Shown here piece after piece: positions 12,816-20,792 of a stretch of 24,427 bases of DNA. A model generated the notes under the pieces. That model was not told the DNA's origin. It ran no database searches and saw only the letters and a list, made by a program, of their open reading frames with translations. A program made the position numbers and the translations under genes. The stretch's first letter is position 1. Each line of letters opens with the position of its first letter. Origin of the DNA: RGIG7450 sp045577655 (GTDB lineage Bacteria > Bacillota > Clostridia > RUG12999). Where the stretch lies: positions 1-24,427 of the forward strand of contig JAZNIU010000047.1 of the NCBI GenBank assembly GCA_045577655.1, given 5' to 3'.

Positions 12816-13547
12816 GTGAAAAAAGATTTGAAAGATAAGGTGGCGTTGCTCAGTGGAGCTACGGGCGGAATTGGTCAGGTGCTGGCTAAAAATCTTGCCG
12901 AAGCAGGCGTAAAGCTTATGCTGCTTGGTCGGAATGAGCAAAAGCTTAAAAAGTTGTCGGAAGAAATTGAGCAAAACTATGGCACAGTCTGCCGATATTT
13001 TGCCGGAGACCTTCTCGACGCCGATTACAGAAAAGAAAGTATTGAAAAAACAGCCGAAGAATTTGGCGGGCTGGATATTCTTATCAATAATGCCGGTGTT
13101 GCACATTCCACCCCCTTTGAAGAGATAACTGAAGCCGAATATGATATGATAATGGACACAAATGCAAAAGCTCCTTTTATGCTTTGCAGAGATTCACTGA
13201 AATATCTTAAAAAATCTTCTTTTGCAACAATTGTGAATATTGCGTCGGTTACTGCTCATAAAGGATATCCTTTCCAGAGTGTGTATTCAGCATCAAAACA
13301 CGCATTGATAGGCTTTTCCAAAGCTCTTGCAAAAGAGGTGTATAAAGAGGGTATAAATGTTCATGTTATAAGTCCGGGCGGGGTATATACAGATATGATT
13401 GGCGTATCAAGACCCGACCTTACCTCTGATGGTATGATAATGCCTCAGGACGTGGCAGATATCCTGATTTTCCTGCTGGAGCACAGAGGAAACGCCGTGA
13501 TAGACGAAATTAAACTTCACCGTGCGGCAAAAGAACCTTTTATATAG
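12816..13547 (+). CDS. Short-chain dehydrogenase/reductase
   Basis: 243 residues, a classical SDR. The nucleotide-binding motif is SGATGGIGQ near residue 13, NNAG lies in the middle (DILINNAGVAHS), a catalytic Ser is in IVNIASVTAH, and YSASKHA supplies the Tyr and Lys. PGGVYTDM follows. NADP(H) preference is suggested by LGRNEQ, with Arg after the second strand. The substrate is unknown. The start is decided by the binding site: GGAGG (12803-12807) is 2 bases from an ATG at 12810 but 8 bases from the GTG at 12816, so GTG is preferred. It is the last gene of the transcript, closed by the terminator at 13555. Confidence 0.88.
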   Translation: MKKDLKDKVALLSGATGGIGQVLAKNLAEAGVKLMLLGRNEQKLKKLSEEIEQNYGTVCRYFAGDLLDADYRKESIEKTAEEFGGLDILINNAGVAHSTPFEEITEAEYDMIMDTNAKAPFMLCRDSLKYLKKSSFATIVNIASVTAHKGYPFQSVYSASKHALIGFSKALAKEVYKEGINVHVISPGGVYTDMIGVSRPDLTSDGMIMPQDVADILIFLLEHRGNAVIDEIKLHRAAKEPFI

Positions 13548-13554
13548 AAAAGAT

Positions 13555-13586
13555 AACAGGCATAGTTTGTTACTATGCCTGTTTTT
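13555..13586 (+). terminator. Terminator after the SDR gene
   Basis: Bases 13555-13565 pair with 13573-13583 (11 pairs, A-T at one end) around a 7-base loop, and the T-run continues to 13586. The flanking TTATATAAATC is AT-rich. It insulates the housekeeping genes from the polysaccharide operon. Confidence 0.92.
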
Positions 13587-13613
13587 GTTATATAAATCAA
13601 AAGGAGGCTACTA

Positions 13614-13642
13614 TTGACATAATTTTATAAATGATATATAAT
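13614..13642 (+). promoter_or_regulatory. Consensus promoter of the polysaccharide operon
   Basis: A perfect TTGACA (13614-13619) and a perfect TATAAT (13637-13642) are separated by the optimal 17 bases. The start would be near 13649, leaving an AT-rich leader of about 55 bases that contains imperfect dyads (ATTAT...ATAAT around 13643-13670), possible operator sites. No repressor gene is in the window. Confidence 0.92.
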
Positions 13643-13704
13643 AAATTATGTATAACAATTTATAATTATAGTAAAATCGCCTAAAAAAAAGCGAGTGAGA
13701 TAAG

Positions 13705-14364
13705 GTGGCAGAACAGGGCATGATAGATGGCAGAAAAAGTGTGTATGAAAAGTACATAAAAAGAACCATTGATGTGGTACTGGTAGCTGTGGCAATTGTT
13801 GTTTTGTTGCCGGTTATGCTGGCTATTGCACTGCTTGTAAAAATAAAACTTGGAAGCCCTGTCATTTTTAAACAAAAGCGCCCGGGGAAAGATGAAAAAA
13901 TCTTCACGCTCTACAAATTCAGAACAATGACCGACCGAACTGATGCGGAGGGCAATCTTTTGCCTGATGACGAAAGGCTGACAAGGTTTGGCAGGAAACT
14001 TCGGGCAACAAGTCTTGACGAACTGCCCGAGCTTTTCAACATTTTAAAAGGAGACCTTTCCATAGTGGGTCCAAGACCGCTATTGGTGGAATATCTGCCC
14101 TATTATACTGAAAAAGAACGGGCAAGGCACTCTGTCCGGCCGGGACTTAGCGGTCTTGCGCAGGTCAGTGGAAGAAATTTTTTAGGCTGGGACGCAAGGC
14201 TTGAAAAAGATGTTGAATATGTTAAAAACATAAGCTTTCTTCTTGATCTTAAAATTGTATTTATGACGCTGTTACAGGTGGTTAGGCAAAAGGATGTTGC
14301 GGAAAACAGCGGAGAGGTTGAACCAAACCTTGCAGATATGCGAAAAGGGGACATCAGCTTATAG
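13705..14364 (+). CDS. Initiating sugar phosphotransferase (undecaprenyl-phosphate sugar transferase, PglC/WcaJ-C type)
   Basis: 219 residues, the short form of the bacterial sugar transferase family with only the catalytic part. It transfers a sugar-1-phosphate from a UDP-sugar to undecaprenyl phosphate, the first committed step of repeat-unit assembly at the membrane. The N-terminal hydrophobic re-entrant segment (about 15-40) carries KRTIDV. KFRTMT, LRATSLDELPELFNILKGDLSIVGPRPLL with the Asp-Glu catalytic pair, and VRPGLSGLAQVSGR follow, all family signatures. The GTG at 13705 is listed; an ATG at 13720 after AAGGTGG is an alternative, giving 214 residues. First gene of the operon. Confidence 0.93.
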   Translation: MAEQGMIDGRKSVYEKYIKRTIDVVLVAVAIVVLLPVMLAIALLVKIKLGSPVIFKQKRPGKDEKIFTLYKFRTMTDRTDAEGNLLPDDERLTRFGRKLRATSLDELPELFNILKGDLSIVGPRPLLVEYLPYYTEKERARHSVRPGLSGLAQVSGRNFLGWDARLEKDVEYVKNISFLLDLKIVFMTLLQVVRQKDVAENSGEVEPNLADMRKGDISL

Positions 14365-14378
14365 GAGGAGGACCGCGT

Positions 14379-15344
14379 ATGGCAATAAACATACTGATTT
14401 TAAGTTGCGGAACGAGAAACAAAATTGTTCAGTATTTTAAAAAGACTTTATATAAAAATGGCACAGTTGTTGCGGCCGACTGCACAGACACGGCTCCTGC
14501 ACTTTATGAGGCGGACAAACATTATATTGTGCCCAGAATTACCGAAGAAGGATATCTTGACGCGGTTATTGAAATTTGCAGAAAAGAAAAAATAACAGGG
14601 GTTATAAGTTTGATTGACCCGGAGCTTTCCGTTCTTGCAAAAAATGAAGACAAGTTCAAAAATGAGGGAACCAGTGTGATTGGTTCAAGCTATGAGCTCT
14701 GCGAGATGAGCTTTGACAAAATTGAGATGTATAACTGGCTTCGTGCTCATAGCTATAAAACTGCAAAAAGCTATGAAAACAAAGAAGAATTTTTTGAGGA
14801 TGAAAAATGCGGCAGAATAAAATTTCCAGCTATTGTAAAACCCATAAGAGGCAGCGCGTCAAACATGATAAACATTGTTTGCGACTGCGAGAAGGTTGAC
14901 TTCTTGTTTAAATATAGCGAGGGTCTTATGGTTCAGGAATACTTGGACGGACAGGAAATCGGAGCAGACGTATATATAGATATGATAAGCGGAGAAGTGG
15001 TGTCAATATTTACAAAGAAAAAGCTTTTGATGAAAGCGGGCGAGACGGACAAGGCAGTTTCTTTTAAAAACGAAAAACTGTTTGCGCTTATAGAAAAGTT
15101 TGTGCTTGAAGCAGGCTTTAAAGGCCAGATTGATATAGACATTTTTGAAAAAAACGGCGAGTACTACATATGCGAGGTAAATCCACGGTTTGGCGGAGGG
15201 TATCCCCACGCCTACGAGTGTGGTGCAGACCATATAAAAATGATAGTAAACAACCTTTTGGGCATAGTCAATGAGAAGAAAATCGGCGACTATGACGAGG
15301 GCGTTCTTATGATGAAATACAGTGAGGTTATGACCATAAAGTAG
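14379..15344 (+). CDS. ATP-grasp ligase (carbamoyl-phosphate-synthase-like)
   Basis: 321 residues. A pre-ATP-grasp N-terminal domain (NILILSCGTRNKIVQYFK) is followed by the ATP-grasp core: FPAIVKPIRGSASNMI (nucleotide-binding Lys), MVQEYLDGQEIGADVYID, and the metal-binding end IDIDIFEKNGEYYICEVNPRFGGGYPHAYECG with the typical Glu and Asn. Such enzymes join a carboxylate to an amine or thiol through an acyl phosphate. In polysaccharide clusters they are thought to attach amino acids or amino groups; the next gene makes a UDP-uronic acid, a possible carboxyl donor. It has a strong site AGGAGGAGG about 10 bases before the ATG. The substrate is not visible from the sequence. Confidence 0.87.
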   Translation: MAINILILSCGTRNKIVQYFKKTLYKNGTVVAADCTDTAPALYEADKHYIVPRITEEGYLDAVIEICRKEKITGVISLIDPELSVLAKNEDKFKNEGTSVIGSSYELCEMSFDKIEMYNWLRAHSYKTAKSYENKEEFFEDEKCGRIKFPAIVKPIRGSASNMINIVCDCEKVDFLFKYSEGLMVQEYLDGQEIGADVYIDMISGEVVSIFTKKKLLMKAGETDKAVSFKNEKLFALIEKFVLEAGFKGQIDIDIFEKNGEYYICEVNPRFGGGYPHAYECGADHIKMIVNNLLGIVNEKKIGDYDEGVLMMKYSEVMTIK

Positions 15345-15353
15345 GTGCAGAAA

Positions 15354-16673
15354 ATGAGTTTGCAAAAAAAACTTATAGGCAAAGAGGAAAAACTGGCAGT
15401 TGTGGGACTTGGTTATGTAGGTTTGCCCATAGCGGTGGCCTTTGCAAAAAAAGTTGATGTCATAGGATTTGATATAAACAGCGAAAAAATAAACCTTTAC
15501 AGGCAAGGGGTGGACCCCACTGACGAAATAGGAAGTGATGGGCTGAAGGCAAGCGGAGTTAATTTCACCGACTATCCAGAAATGCTTAAAAAGGCAAAAT
15601 TTATTATCGTTGCGGTTCCAACACCCATAAATTTTGACAAAACTCCCGATCTTAAACCGGTTATCTCAGCCAGTGAAATTGTGGGGAAAAATCTGATGCC
15701 GGGGGCATACGTTGTGTTTGAAAGCACTGTTTATCCGGGGGTTACAGAAAATGTTTGCATACCCATACTTGAAAAAGAATCGGGACTTAAATGTGGAACC
15801 GATTTTAAAGTGGGCTATTCTCCCGAACGGGTTAATCCGGGGGACAAGCTTCACAGACCGGAAAACATAAAAAAGGTTGTTTCGGGTTGTGACAATGAAA
15901 GTCTTGAAACAATTTCGGAGGTATATGAACTTGTTATCTCGGCAGGGGTGCATAAAGTAAGTTCCATAAGAACTGCGGAAGCGGTTAAAATTGCTGAAAA
16001 CTCACAGAGGGATATTAACATTGCTTTTATGAACGAGCTTGCGATGGTATTTGACAGAATGGATATAGACACAGAAGAAGTTGCAACTGCCATGGACACA
16101 AAATGGAATGCTTTAAAGTTCCGCCCGGGACTTGTGGGCGGACACTGTATCGGTGTTGACCCCTATTACTTTATTTATCAGGCTGAAAGATTAGGCTATC
16201 ACGGTCAGATAGTAACGGCAGGCAGAAAAATAAACGACAGTATGGGAGAGTTTATGGCAAAGACAGTAGTGAAGAAACTTGCAGAGACGGGCAAACCCGC
16301 AAACCTTGCAAAAGTTGCTGTTTTAGGCATCACTTTCAAAGAAAACTGTGGTGACACGAGAAATTCCAAAGTGTACGACATTATAAAAATGCTTAAAGAA
16401 AATGGTGCTGAGGTATGTGTTGCAGATCCATGGGCCGATAAGGGTGAAGCGAAAAAAGAATATGGCATAGAGCTTATAGAAATGAAAGACATTTCAGATG
16501 CCGACTGTGTTATATTTGCAGTTGCACACAGGCAGTTTAAAGAGATGACACTGGAAAATGTGGACAAATTCTTTAAAAAATGTCCGGACTGCGAAAAGGT
16601 TTTAATTGATGTAAAAAGCATTTTTGATAAAAAAGAGGTTGAAAACAAGGGTTATATATATTGGAGACTATAG
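15354..16673 (+). CDS. UDP-N-acetyl-hexosamine 6-dehydrogenase (WbpO/TviB-like nucleotide sugar dehydrogenase)
   Basis: 439 residues. It oxidises C6 of a UDP-N-acetylhexosamine to the uronic acid in two NAD-dependent steps in the cytoplasm. Features are the N-terminal Rossmann motif VVGLGYVGLPIAVAFA (about 16-31), IIVAVPTPIN, GYSPERVNPGD, AEAVKIAENSQRDINIAFMNELA, WNALKFRPGLVGGHCIGVDPYY with catalytic Cys265, and the C-terminal UDP-binding domain with ITFKENCGDTRNSK. The NSQRDINIA and GLVGGHCIGVDPYY forms are closer to the TviB/WbpO (GalNAc/GlcNAc) group than to UDP-glucose dehydrogenases. The ATG at 15354, 6 bases after TAGGTG, is preferred over a GTG at 15345 that would touch the previous stop codon. 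Confidence 0.9.
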   Translation: MSLQKKLIGKEEKLAVVGLGYVGLPIAVAFAKKVDVIGFDINSEKINLYRQGVDPTDEIGSDGLKASGVNFTDYPEMLKKAKFIIVAVPTPINFDKTPDLKPVISASEIVGKNLMPGAYVVFESTVYPGVTENVCIPILEKESGLKCGTDFKVGYSPERVNPGDKLHRPENIKKVVSGCDNESLETISEVYELVISAGVHKVSSIRTAEAVKIAENSQRDINIAFMNELAMVFDRMDIDTEEVATAMDTKWNALKFRPGLVGGHCIGVDPYYFIYQAERLGYHGQIVTAGRKINDSMGEFMAKTVVKKLAETGKPANLAKVAVLGITFKENCGDTRNSKVYDIIKMLKENGAEVCVADPWADKGEAKKEYGIELIEMKDISDADCVIFAVAHRQFKEMTLENVDKFFKKCPDCEKVLIDVKSIFDKKEVENKGYIYWRL

Positions 16674-16682
16674 GGTGATAGT

Positions 16683-17870
16683 GTGAAAAAACATGTTGTA
16701 ATGGTTGTTGGAGAATATTATCCGGGCAGCGCACCTGCAGGCAAATGTGCAGAAAAAAATATTTCTGCCGTGGCGGACTTGTATGATGTGCAGGTTGTTT
16801 GCACAGCAGGTGAAAGCTCGCAAGGTTATGTGCATAACGGCAAAAAAATTGTTCCTGCCTGCACCGGATATTTTCTTTTGCAACAAAAGCTTCGTTTGTC
16901 AGGAAAAAAAGTTCTTTATCACATATTTAAACTGCCCGTATATTTTCTTGATTTGTTCCGGCATCCAAACAATCTTTTCTGGTATAAGAATGAAGCTTTT
17001 AAAACACTTGAAAAAATACACAGTGAAAACCCGATAGACATTGTGTTCTCGGTCAGCGGACCTATGGCGTGCCATTGTGCCGCAGAAAAATTTAAAAAGG
17101 CGCACCCTGAAGTTAAATGGGTTACATATCTTGCAGACTCTTACGCTGCAAAAAATGCGGGCAAAAAAAGGGCAGCACGGTTTGAAAAAAAGGTTTTGTC
17201 TTTTGCGGACAAAAACCTGCTTTCAGAAGAAATTTACAATAATTGCGAATTTCTCAAAAAAGGACAGGAAGAAAAGGTTTCTCCCTTGCCCTATATGATA
17301 GAACAAAAAGAGCAAACCTGCGAAGCGGACAAAAAAATTCTTTCGGACGGGAAAATAAATCTTGTATATGCCGGCAGGTTTTACAAAAAAATCCGAAACC
17401 CTAAAGTGCTTCTTGAAACGATAGTTAAACTGCCGGATGAATTTTTGCTGCATCTATACTGCAGTTCCGATTGTGACAGTATGATAAAAAAAGCAGCACA
17501 AATGTCAGGCGGGAAGATATTGTTGCACAATATGGTAAATGAAGAGACGCTGGCTGAGATATATGCAGAAGCAGACATTCTGGTTAATGTGGAAAATACC
17601 GCACCAGAATTTGCGCCCAGCAAAACCTTTGAGTATATTGCAACAGGCAAACCCATTTTGAATTTTACTCATAAAGAAAATAAAAATGCTCTGCTGGAAA
17701 AACACCCGGCGTGCTTTAATGTATATGGCGAGGAAAATGTGGTGAAAATCGTTTCTTTTATGAGGGAAAATGCAGGGTTGGTTTTACCTGCGGAAAAGAT
17801 AAAAGAAATCTATTTTAAACACACGCCCGAAAACATCAGAAAAATAATTTTGGGAGCGTTTGAGGAGTAG
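16683..17870 (+). CDS. Glycosyltransferase, GT4-like
   Basis: 395 residues in the two-lobed GT-B fold. The N-terminus carries VVMVVGEYYPGSAPAGKCAE, typical of retaining GT4 enzymes. The C-terminal lobe has LVYAGRFYKKIRNPKVLLE, the block EETLAEIYAEADILVNVENT and the nucleotide-sugar-binding end APSKTFEYIATGKPILNF. It transfers one sugar to the growing lipid-linked repeat unit at the cytoplasmic face; donor and acceptor are unknown. The GTG at 16683 is 3-10 bases after AGGGTGAT, so translation initiation may be weak. The next gene follows after 3 bases. Confidence 0.88.
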   Translation: MKKHVVMVVGEYYPGSAPAGKCAEKNISAVADLYDVQVVCTAGESSQGYVHNGKKIVPACTGYFLLQQKLRLSGKKVLYHIFKLPVYFLDLFRHPNNLFWYKNEAFKTLEKIHSENPIDIVFSVSGPMACHCAAEKFKKAHPEVKWVTYLADSYAAKNAGKKRAARFEKKVLSFADKNLLSEEIYNNCEFLKKGQEEKVSPLPYMIEQKEQTCEADKKILSDGKINLVYAGRFYKKIRNPKVLLETIVKLPDEFLLHLYCSSDCDSMIKKAAQMSGGKILLHNMVNEETLAEIYAEADILVNVENTAPEFAPSKTFEYIATGKPILNFTHKENKNALLEKHPACFNVYGEENVVKIVSFMRENAGLVLPAEKIKEIYFKHTPENIRKIILGAFEE

Positions 17871-17873
17871 AAT

Positions 17874-18521
17874 ATGAAAATTAAACAGCATATAAAACGT
17901 CTGATAATTAAATCGAAAAACAGGACGCTGAAACTGGGCAAAAATGTAAATATTGGCAGAAGCTCAGAGTTTGAAGGCTACAATGCAATAGGCGAGGGCA
18001 GCACGTTTTCCGGTAAGATGGGATATTGCAGTTATATAGGAAGCAGATGCGGAATTTCTGCGAATATAGGGAAATACTGCTCAATTGGCGGAAATGTGAA
18101 AACTGTTTCAGGAACTCATCCAACAGAAAAATGGGTTTCTACACATCCGGCGTTTTTCTCCACAAAAAAGCAGTGCGGCAAAACTTATGTTTTGGAAGAT
18201 AAGTTTTGCGAAGATACCGAAAAAGCACAAATTGGAAATGATGTATGGATAGGAAATGGCGTCCTTCTTGTCGGCGGCGTTAAGATTGGTGACGGCGCAA
18301 TTGTTGCGGCAGGAGCAGTGGTAACAAAAGATGTTCCTCCTTATGCGGTTGTAGGTGGCGTGCCTGCAAAAAAAATAAAAATGCGGTTTGATGAAAAAAC
18401 AGTTAATAAATTGCTCAAGCTTAAATGGTGGGACAGAGGCGAAATGTGGATTCTCGAAAATGCAGATAAGTTCGCTGATGCAGAAAAATTTTTGGAGGAT
18501 TTTGCAAATGAGGGTATGTGA
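17874..18521 (+). CDS. Hexapeptide-repeat O-acyltransferase (CatB/LbH family)
   Basis: 215 residues. It has left-handed beta-helix repeats: GKNVNIGRSSEFEGYNAIG and GSTFSGKMGYCSYIGSRCG at the N-terminus, then IGNDVWIGNGVLLVGGVKIG, IVAAGAVVTKDVPPYAVVGGVPAKKI. SGTHPTEKWVSTHPAFF is the loop with the catalytic His found in chloramphenicol/virginiamycin-type acetyltransferases. It most likely O-acetylates a sugar of the polysaccharide, using acetyl-CoA; antibiotic acetylation is an unlikely alternative in this context. It has GAGGAG 6 bases before the ATG, inside the previous gene's end. Its 3' end overlaps the next gene by 14 bases. Confidence 0.88.
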   Translation: MKIKQHIKRLIIKSKNRTLKLGKNVNIGRSSEFEGYNAIGEGSTFSGKMGYCSYIGSRCGISANIGKYCSIGGNVKTVSGTHPTEKWVSTHPAFFSTKKQCGKTYVLEDKFCEDTEKAQIGNDVWIGNGVLLVGGVKIGDGAIVAAGAVVTKDVPPYAVVGGVPAKKIKMRFDEKTVNKLLKLKWWDRGEMWILENADKFADAEKFLEDFANEGM

Positions 18522-19653
18522 TGTTGTCCGGAACTCTGTTTATTATGACCCCAGGGTAAGAAAACAGATAGCTGAATATATGAGGCAGGGCATTGATGTT
18601 TGTTGTGTAGGTTTTGCATGCAACCGGTATGATGAAGAAAAAGTAAAACAGATTGCCTGTCCCTACGAAATTGCAAAGATAGACGAAAAGCTTGTGGGCA
18701 AGCTTGGCAGCATATATAAAAAGCTTAAGAGAGAGTATGAGATACAAAAATCTGTTTATCAGGCAATTGTGAGGACAAACGCTGAGATTATTCATGCTAA
18801 TGATCTAAACGCACTTATACCTGCCTATTTTGCAGCAAAAAAATTAAATTGCAGAATTATTTACGATTCGCATGAAATAAACACACAAAACTATTGTGCC
18901 AAAAACAAAAAAGCTCTTCTTTCCTGGGTGTATGCACTTTTCGAAAGATATCTGGTAAAACATATAGACCTTATGATTTGTGTCAGCAATGCTGCAGCAA
19001 AATATTTTGAAAAGAAATACAGAATAAAAAAACCTATGGTTGTGACAAACTGCTGTTTAAAACGGGAAGCGGTGGCAGAACAGACTCAGAAAAATCCGGG
19101 GTTTGAGGTACTTAACCACGGCCAGTTTTATGAGGGCAGAGGATATGAGCTTATGATAGAAGCAGCTGCACTCATAGAAGATAAAAATGTTAAGATTTGC
19201 CAGAGAGGGTTTGGCTATCTTGAACAGCAGCTTCGTGACAGGGCAGCAGAACTTGAAGCTGAAAATGTAGTTTTCTACCCGCCTGTAAAAGTGGAAGAAC
19301 TTGTTCTGATGGCGGCAAGGTCGCACGTGGGGGTGGCAATAACAGAGCCGGTAAGTTTAAACTTTAAGCTGTCGGTATCAAACAAACTGTTTGAGTATGC
19401 TGCGGCAGGGCTTCCGGTTATAATGTCCGACATTCCGGAACACCGCTATTTGAACGGAAAATATGAATTTGGTATTATCCTTGAGGAAAACACTCCAAAA
19501 TGCTTTGCAGATGCGGTTTTGAAGCTGTATGGCGACAAAGAATTTTATAAAAAGTGCAAAGAAAATGCACTTAAAATGTCTATGGAACTGAATTGGGAAA
19601 ATGAGTTCGAAAGGCTAATAGAGGCAGAAAAAGTTTTAAATATGATAGCTTAA
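18508..19653 (+). CDS. Glycosyltransferase, GT4-like
   Basis: 381 residues. The N-terminal lobe starts MRVCDVVRNSVYYDPRVRKQ and carries HANDLNALIPAYFAAKKLNCRIIYDSHE. The C-terminal lobe has VLNHGQFYEGRGYELMIEAAALI, GFGYLEQQLRD and FKLSVSNKLFEYAAAGLPVIMSDIPEH, the GT4 nucleotide-sugar-binding signature. It probably adds the second or third sugar of the repeat unit. The start is the ATG at 18508 with GGAGG at 18494-18498 (9-base spacing); an upstream extension lies inside the acyltransferase gene and has no homology. The 14-base overlap with the acyltransferase suggests coupled translation. Followed by a 71-base gap. Confidence 0.9.
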   Translation: MRVCDVVRNSVYYDPRVRKQIAEYMRQGIDVCCVGFACNRYDEEKVKQIACPYEIAKIDEKLVGKLGSIYKKLKREYEIQKSVYQAIVRTNAEIIHANDLNALIPAYFAAKKLNCRIIYDSHEINTQNYCAKNKKALLSWVYALFERYLVKHIDLMICVSNAAAKYFEKKYRIKKPMVVTNCCLKREAVAEQTQKNPGFEVLNHGQFYEGRGYELMIEAAALIEDKNVKICQRGFGYLEQQLRDRAAELEAENVVFYPPVKVEELVLMAARSHVGVAITEPVSLNFKLSVSNKLFEYAAAGLPVIMSDIPEHRYLNGKYEFGIILEENTPKCFADAVLKLYGDKEFYKKCKENALKMSMELNWENEFERLIEAEKVLNMIA

Positions 19654-19724
19654 TTATAAAAACAAATAGGGAGTTTTGAGCTTTGTTGTCCATGTTTTGC
19701 TGATTCATGAAAGGACGGGAAATC

Positions 19725-20750
19725 ATGTATTTTAAATTTTATAAAATAATATTTATGGGAGAACTGATAAACATCATAAAAGGTAGAGAGAAGCAATGTG
19801 GATTGACAGTTCCTCGCCAGATTGCCATAGAGGAAAAAAAGCCTGTTTTGGTTATATGGTTTAAGATGATGCTCAGCTTGTTGGTTACAGGCTGTACTTT
19901 TAAGGAATATTATAATTTGAATTTTGTTAAACGCACTCTTAGCAATCAAAAAACATTTATTACAACCGGTTCAAACTTAAACGCCTATAGTAAGCTAAAT
20001 GATAGTTCTCTTTACCATATATACAAAAATAAAGACGAATTTAATGAAAAATATTCAGCATTTATTGCACGTGATTGGATAAAATTATCTAAGGATAGAG
20101 AAGGCATTTATTCGTTTTTTAAGAGATATGATGATGTAATTATAAAACCTATAGATGGAGATAGCGGGAAAGGAATAAAAATTGTGCATAATTGCAGTAA
20201 TTTGACCCAACCAGAGATTGATAGTCTGCTTGATGGATATAAAACCGGTATTGCAGAAGAGGTTCTCCGTAATCATCCTAAAGTCAATGAACTAAATACA
20301 TCATCGCTAAATACGATGAGGATTATTACTGTTAGAAATGATGAAAAAATGGATATTTTGTTTGCTGGGATCAGGTATGGTGCAAATGGCAGCGAAATTG
20401 ACAACATCAGCACAGGAGGACGTATTGCGCCGATTGACATTACTAGCGGACAAATTTGCGGCAATTCACACACCAAGAAAACAGTAACCGCAGATAAGGA
20501 AGATAACGACAACCACATTGGGTTTCAGATTCCTATGTGGGACGAGCTTAACAAGTATCTGTATAAACTTACAACTGTAGTTCCCAAAATGAGGTATATG
20601 GCATGGGATATTGCTATTACAGAACATGGTTTTGCTGTGATAGAAGGGAACCATAGTAGTGGGAACACTGTAATACAGGCCCACTTTGGAGAAACAGAAC
20701 AGGGATTAAGAGTGAAACTGAACAAGTTAACAGCAAAAACAAAGAAGTAA
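19725..20750 (+). CDS. Sugar-transfer-associated ATP-grasp protein
   Basis: 341 residues of the ATPgrasp_ST type, which is found only in polysaccharide and teichoic-acid clusters. Motifs are IIKPIDGDSGKGIKIV (Lys and Gly-rich loop, about 136-151), IAEEVLRNHPKVNELNTSSLNTMRIITVR, the conserved block DILFAGIRYGANGSEIDNISTGGRIAPID and the metal site MAWDIAITEHGFAVIEGNHSSG with its Asp and Glu/Asn. It presumably ligates a small amine or amino acid to the polymer or precursor; the chemistry has not been established for the family. The ATG at 19725 with AAGGA 9 bases upstream is preferred over an ATG at 19707. From here on base composition becomes more AT-rich. Confidence 0.88.
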   Translation: MYFKFYKIIFMGELINIIKGREKQCGLTVPRQIAIEEKKPVLVIWFKMMLSLLVTGCTFKEYYNLNFVKRTLSNQKTFITTGSNLNAYSKLNDSSLYHIYKNKDEFNEKYSAFIARDWIKLSKDREGIYSFFKRYDDVIIKPIDGDSGKGIKIVHNCSNLTQPEIDSLLDGYKTGIAEEVLRNHPKVNELNTSSLNTMRIITVRNDEKMDILFAGIRYGANGSEIDNISTGGRIAPIDITSGQICGNSHTKKTVTADKEDNDNHIGFQIPMWDELNKYLYKLTTVVPKMRYMAWDIAITEHGFAVIEGNHSSGNTVIQAHFGETEQGLRVKLNKLTAKTKK

Positions 20751-20792
20751 ACTACAGTAATATGTTGAAAGACGGAAGAAAGCGGAATAAAA

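Noticed and set aside
18388..18507. Upstream extension of the second glycosyltransferase by 40 codons
   Set aside because: It lies entirely within the acyltransferase gene; GGAGG at 18494-18498 points to the ATG at 18508.
18541..18700. Chloramphenicol resistance reading of the neighbouring hexapeptide acyltransferase
   Set aside because: CatB-like fold is shared by polysaccharide O-acetyltransferases, and the gene is embedded between two glycosyltransferases, so a resistance role is not supported.
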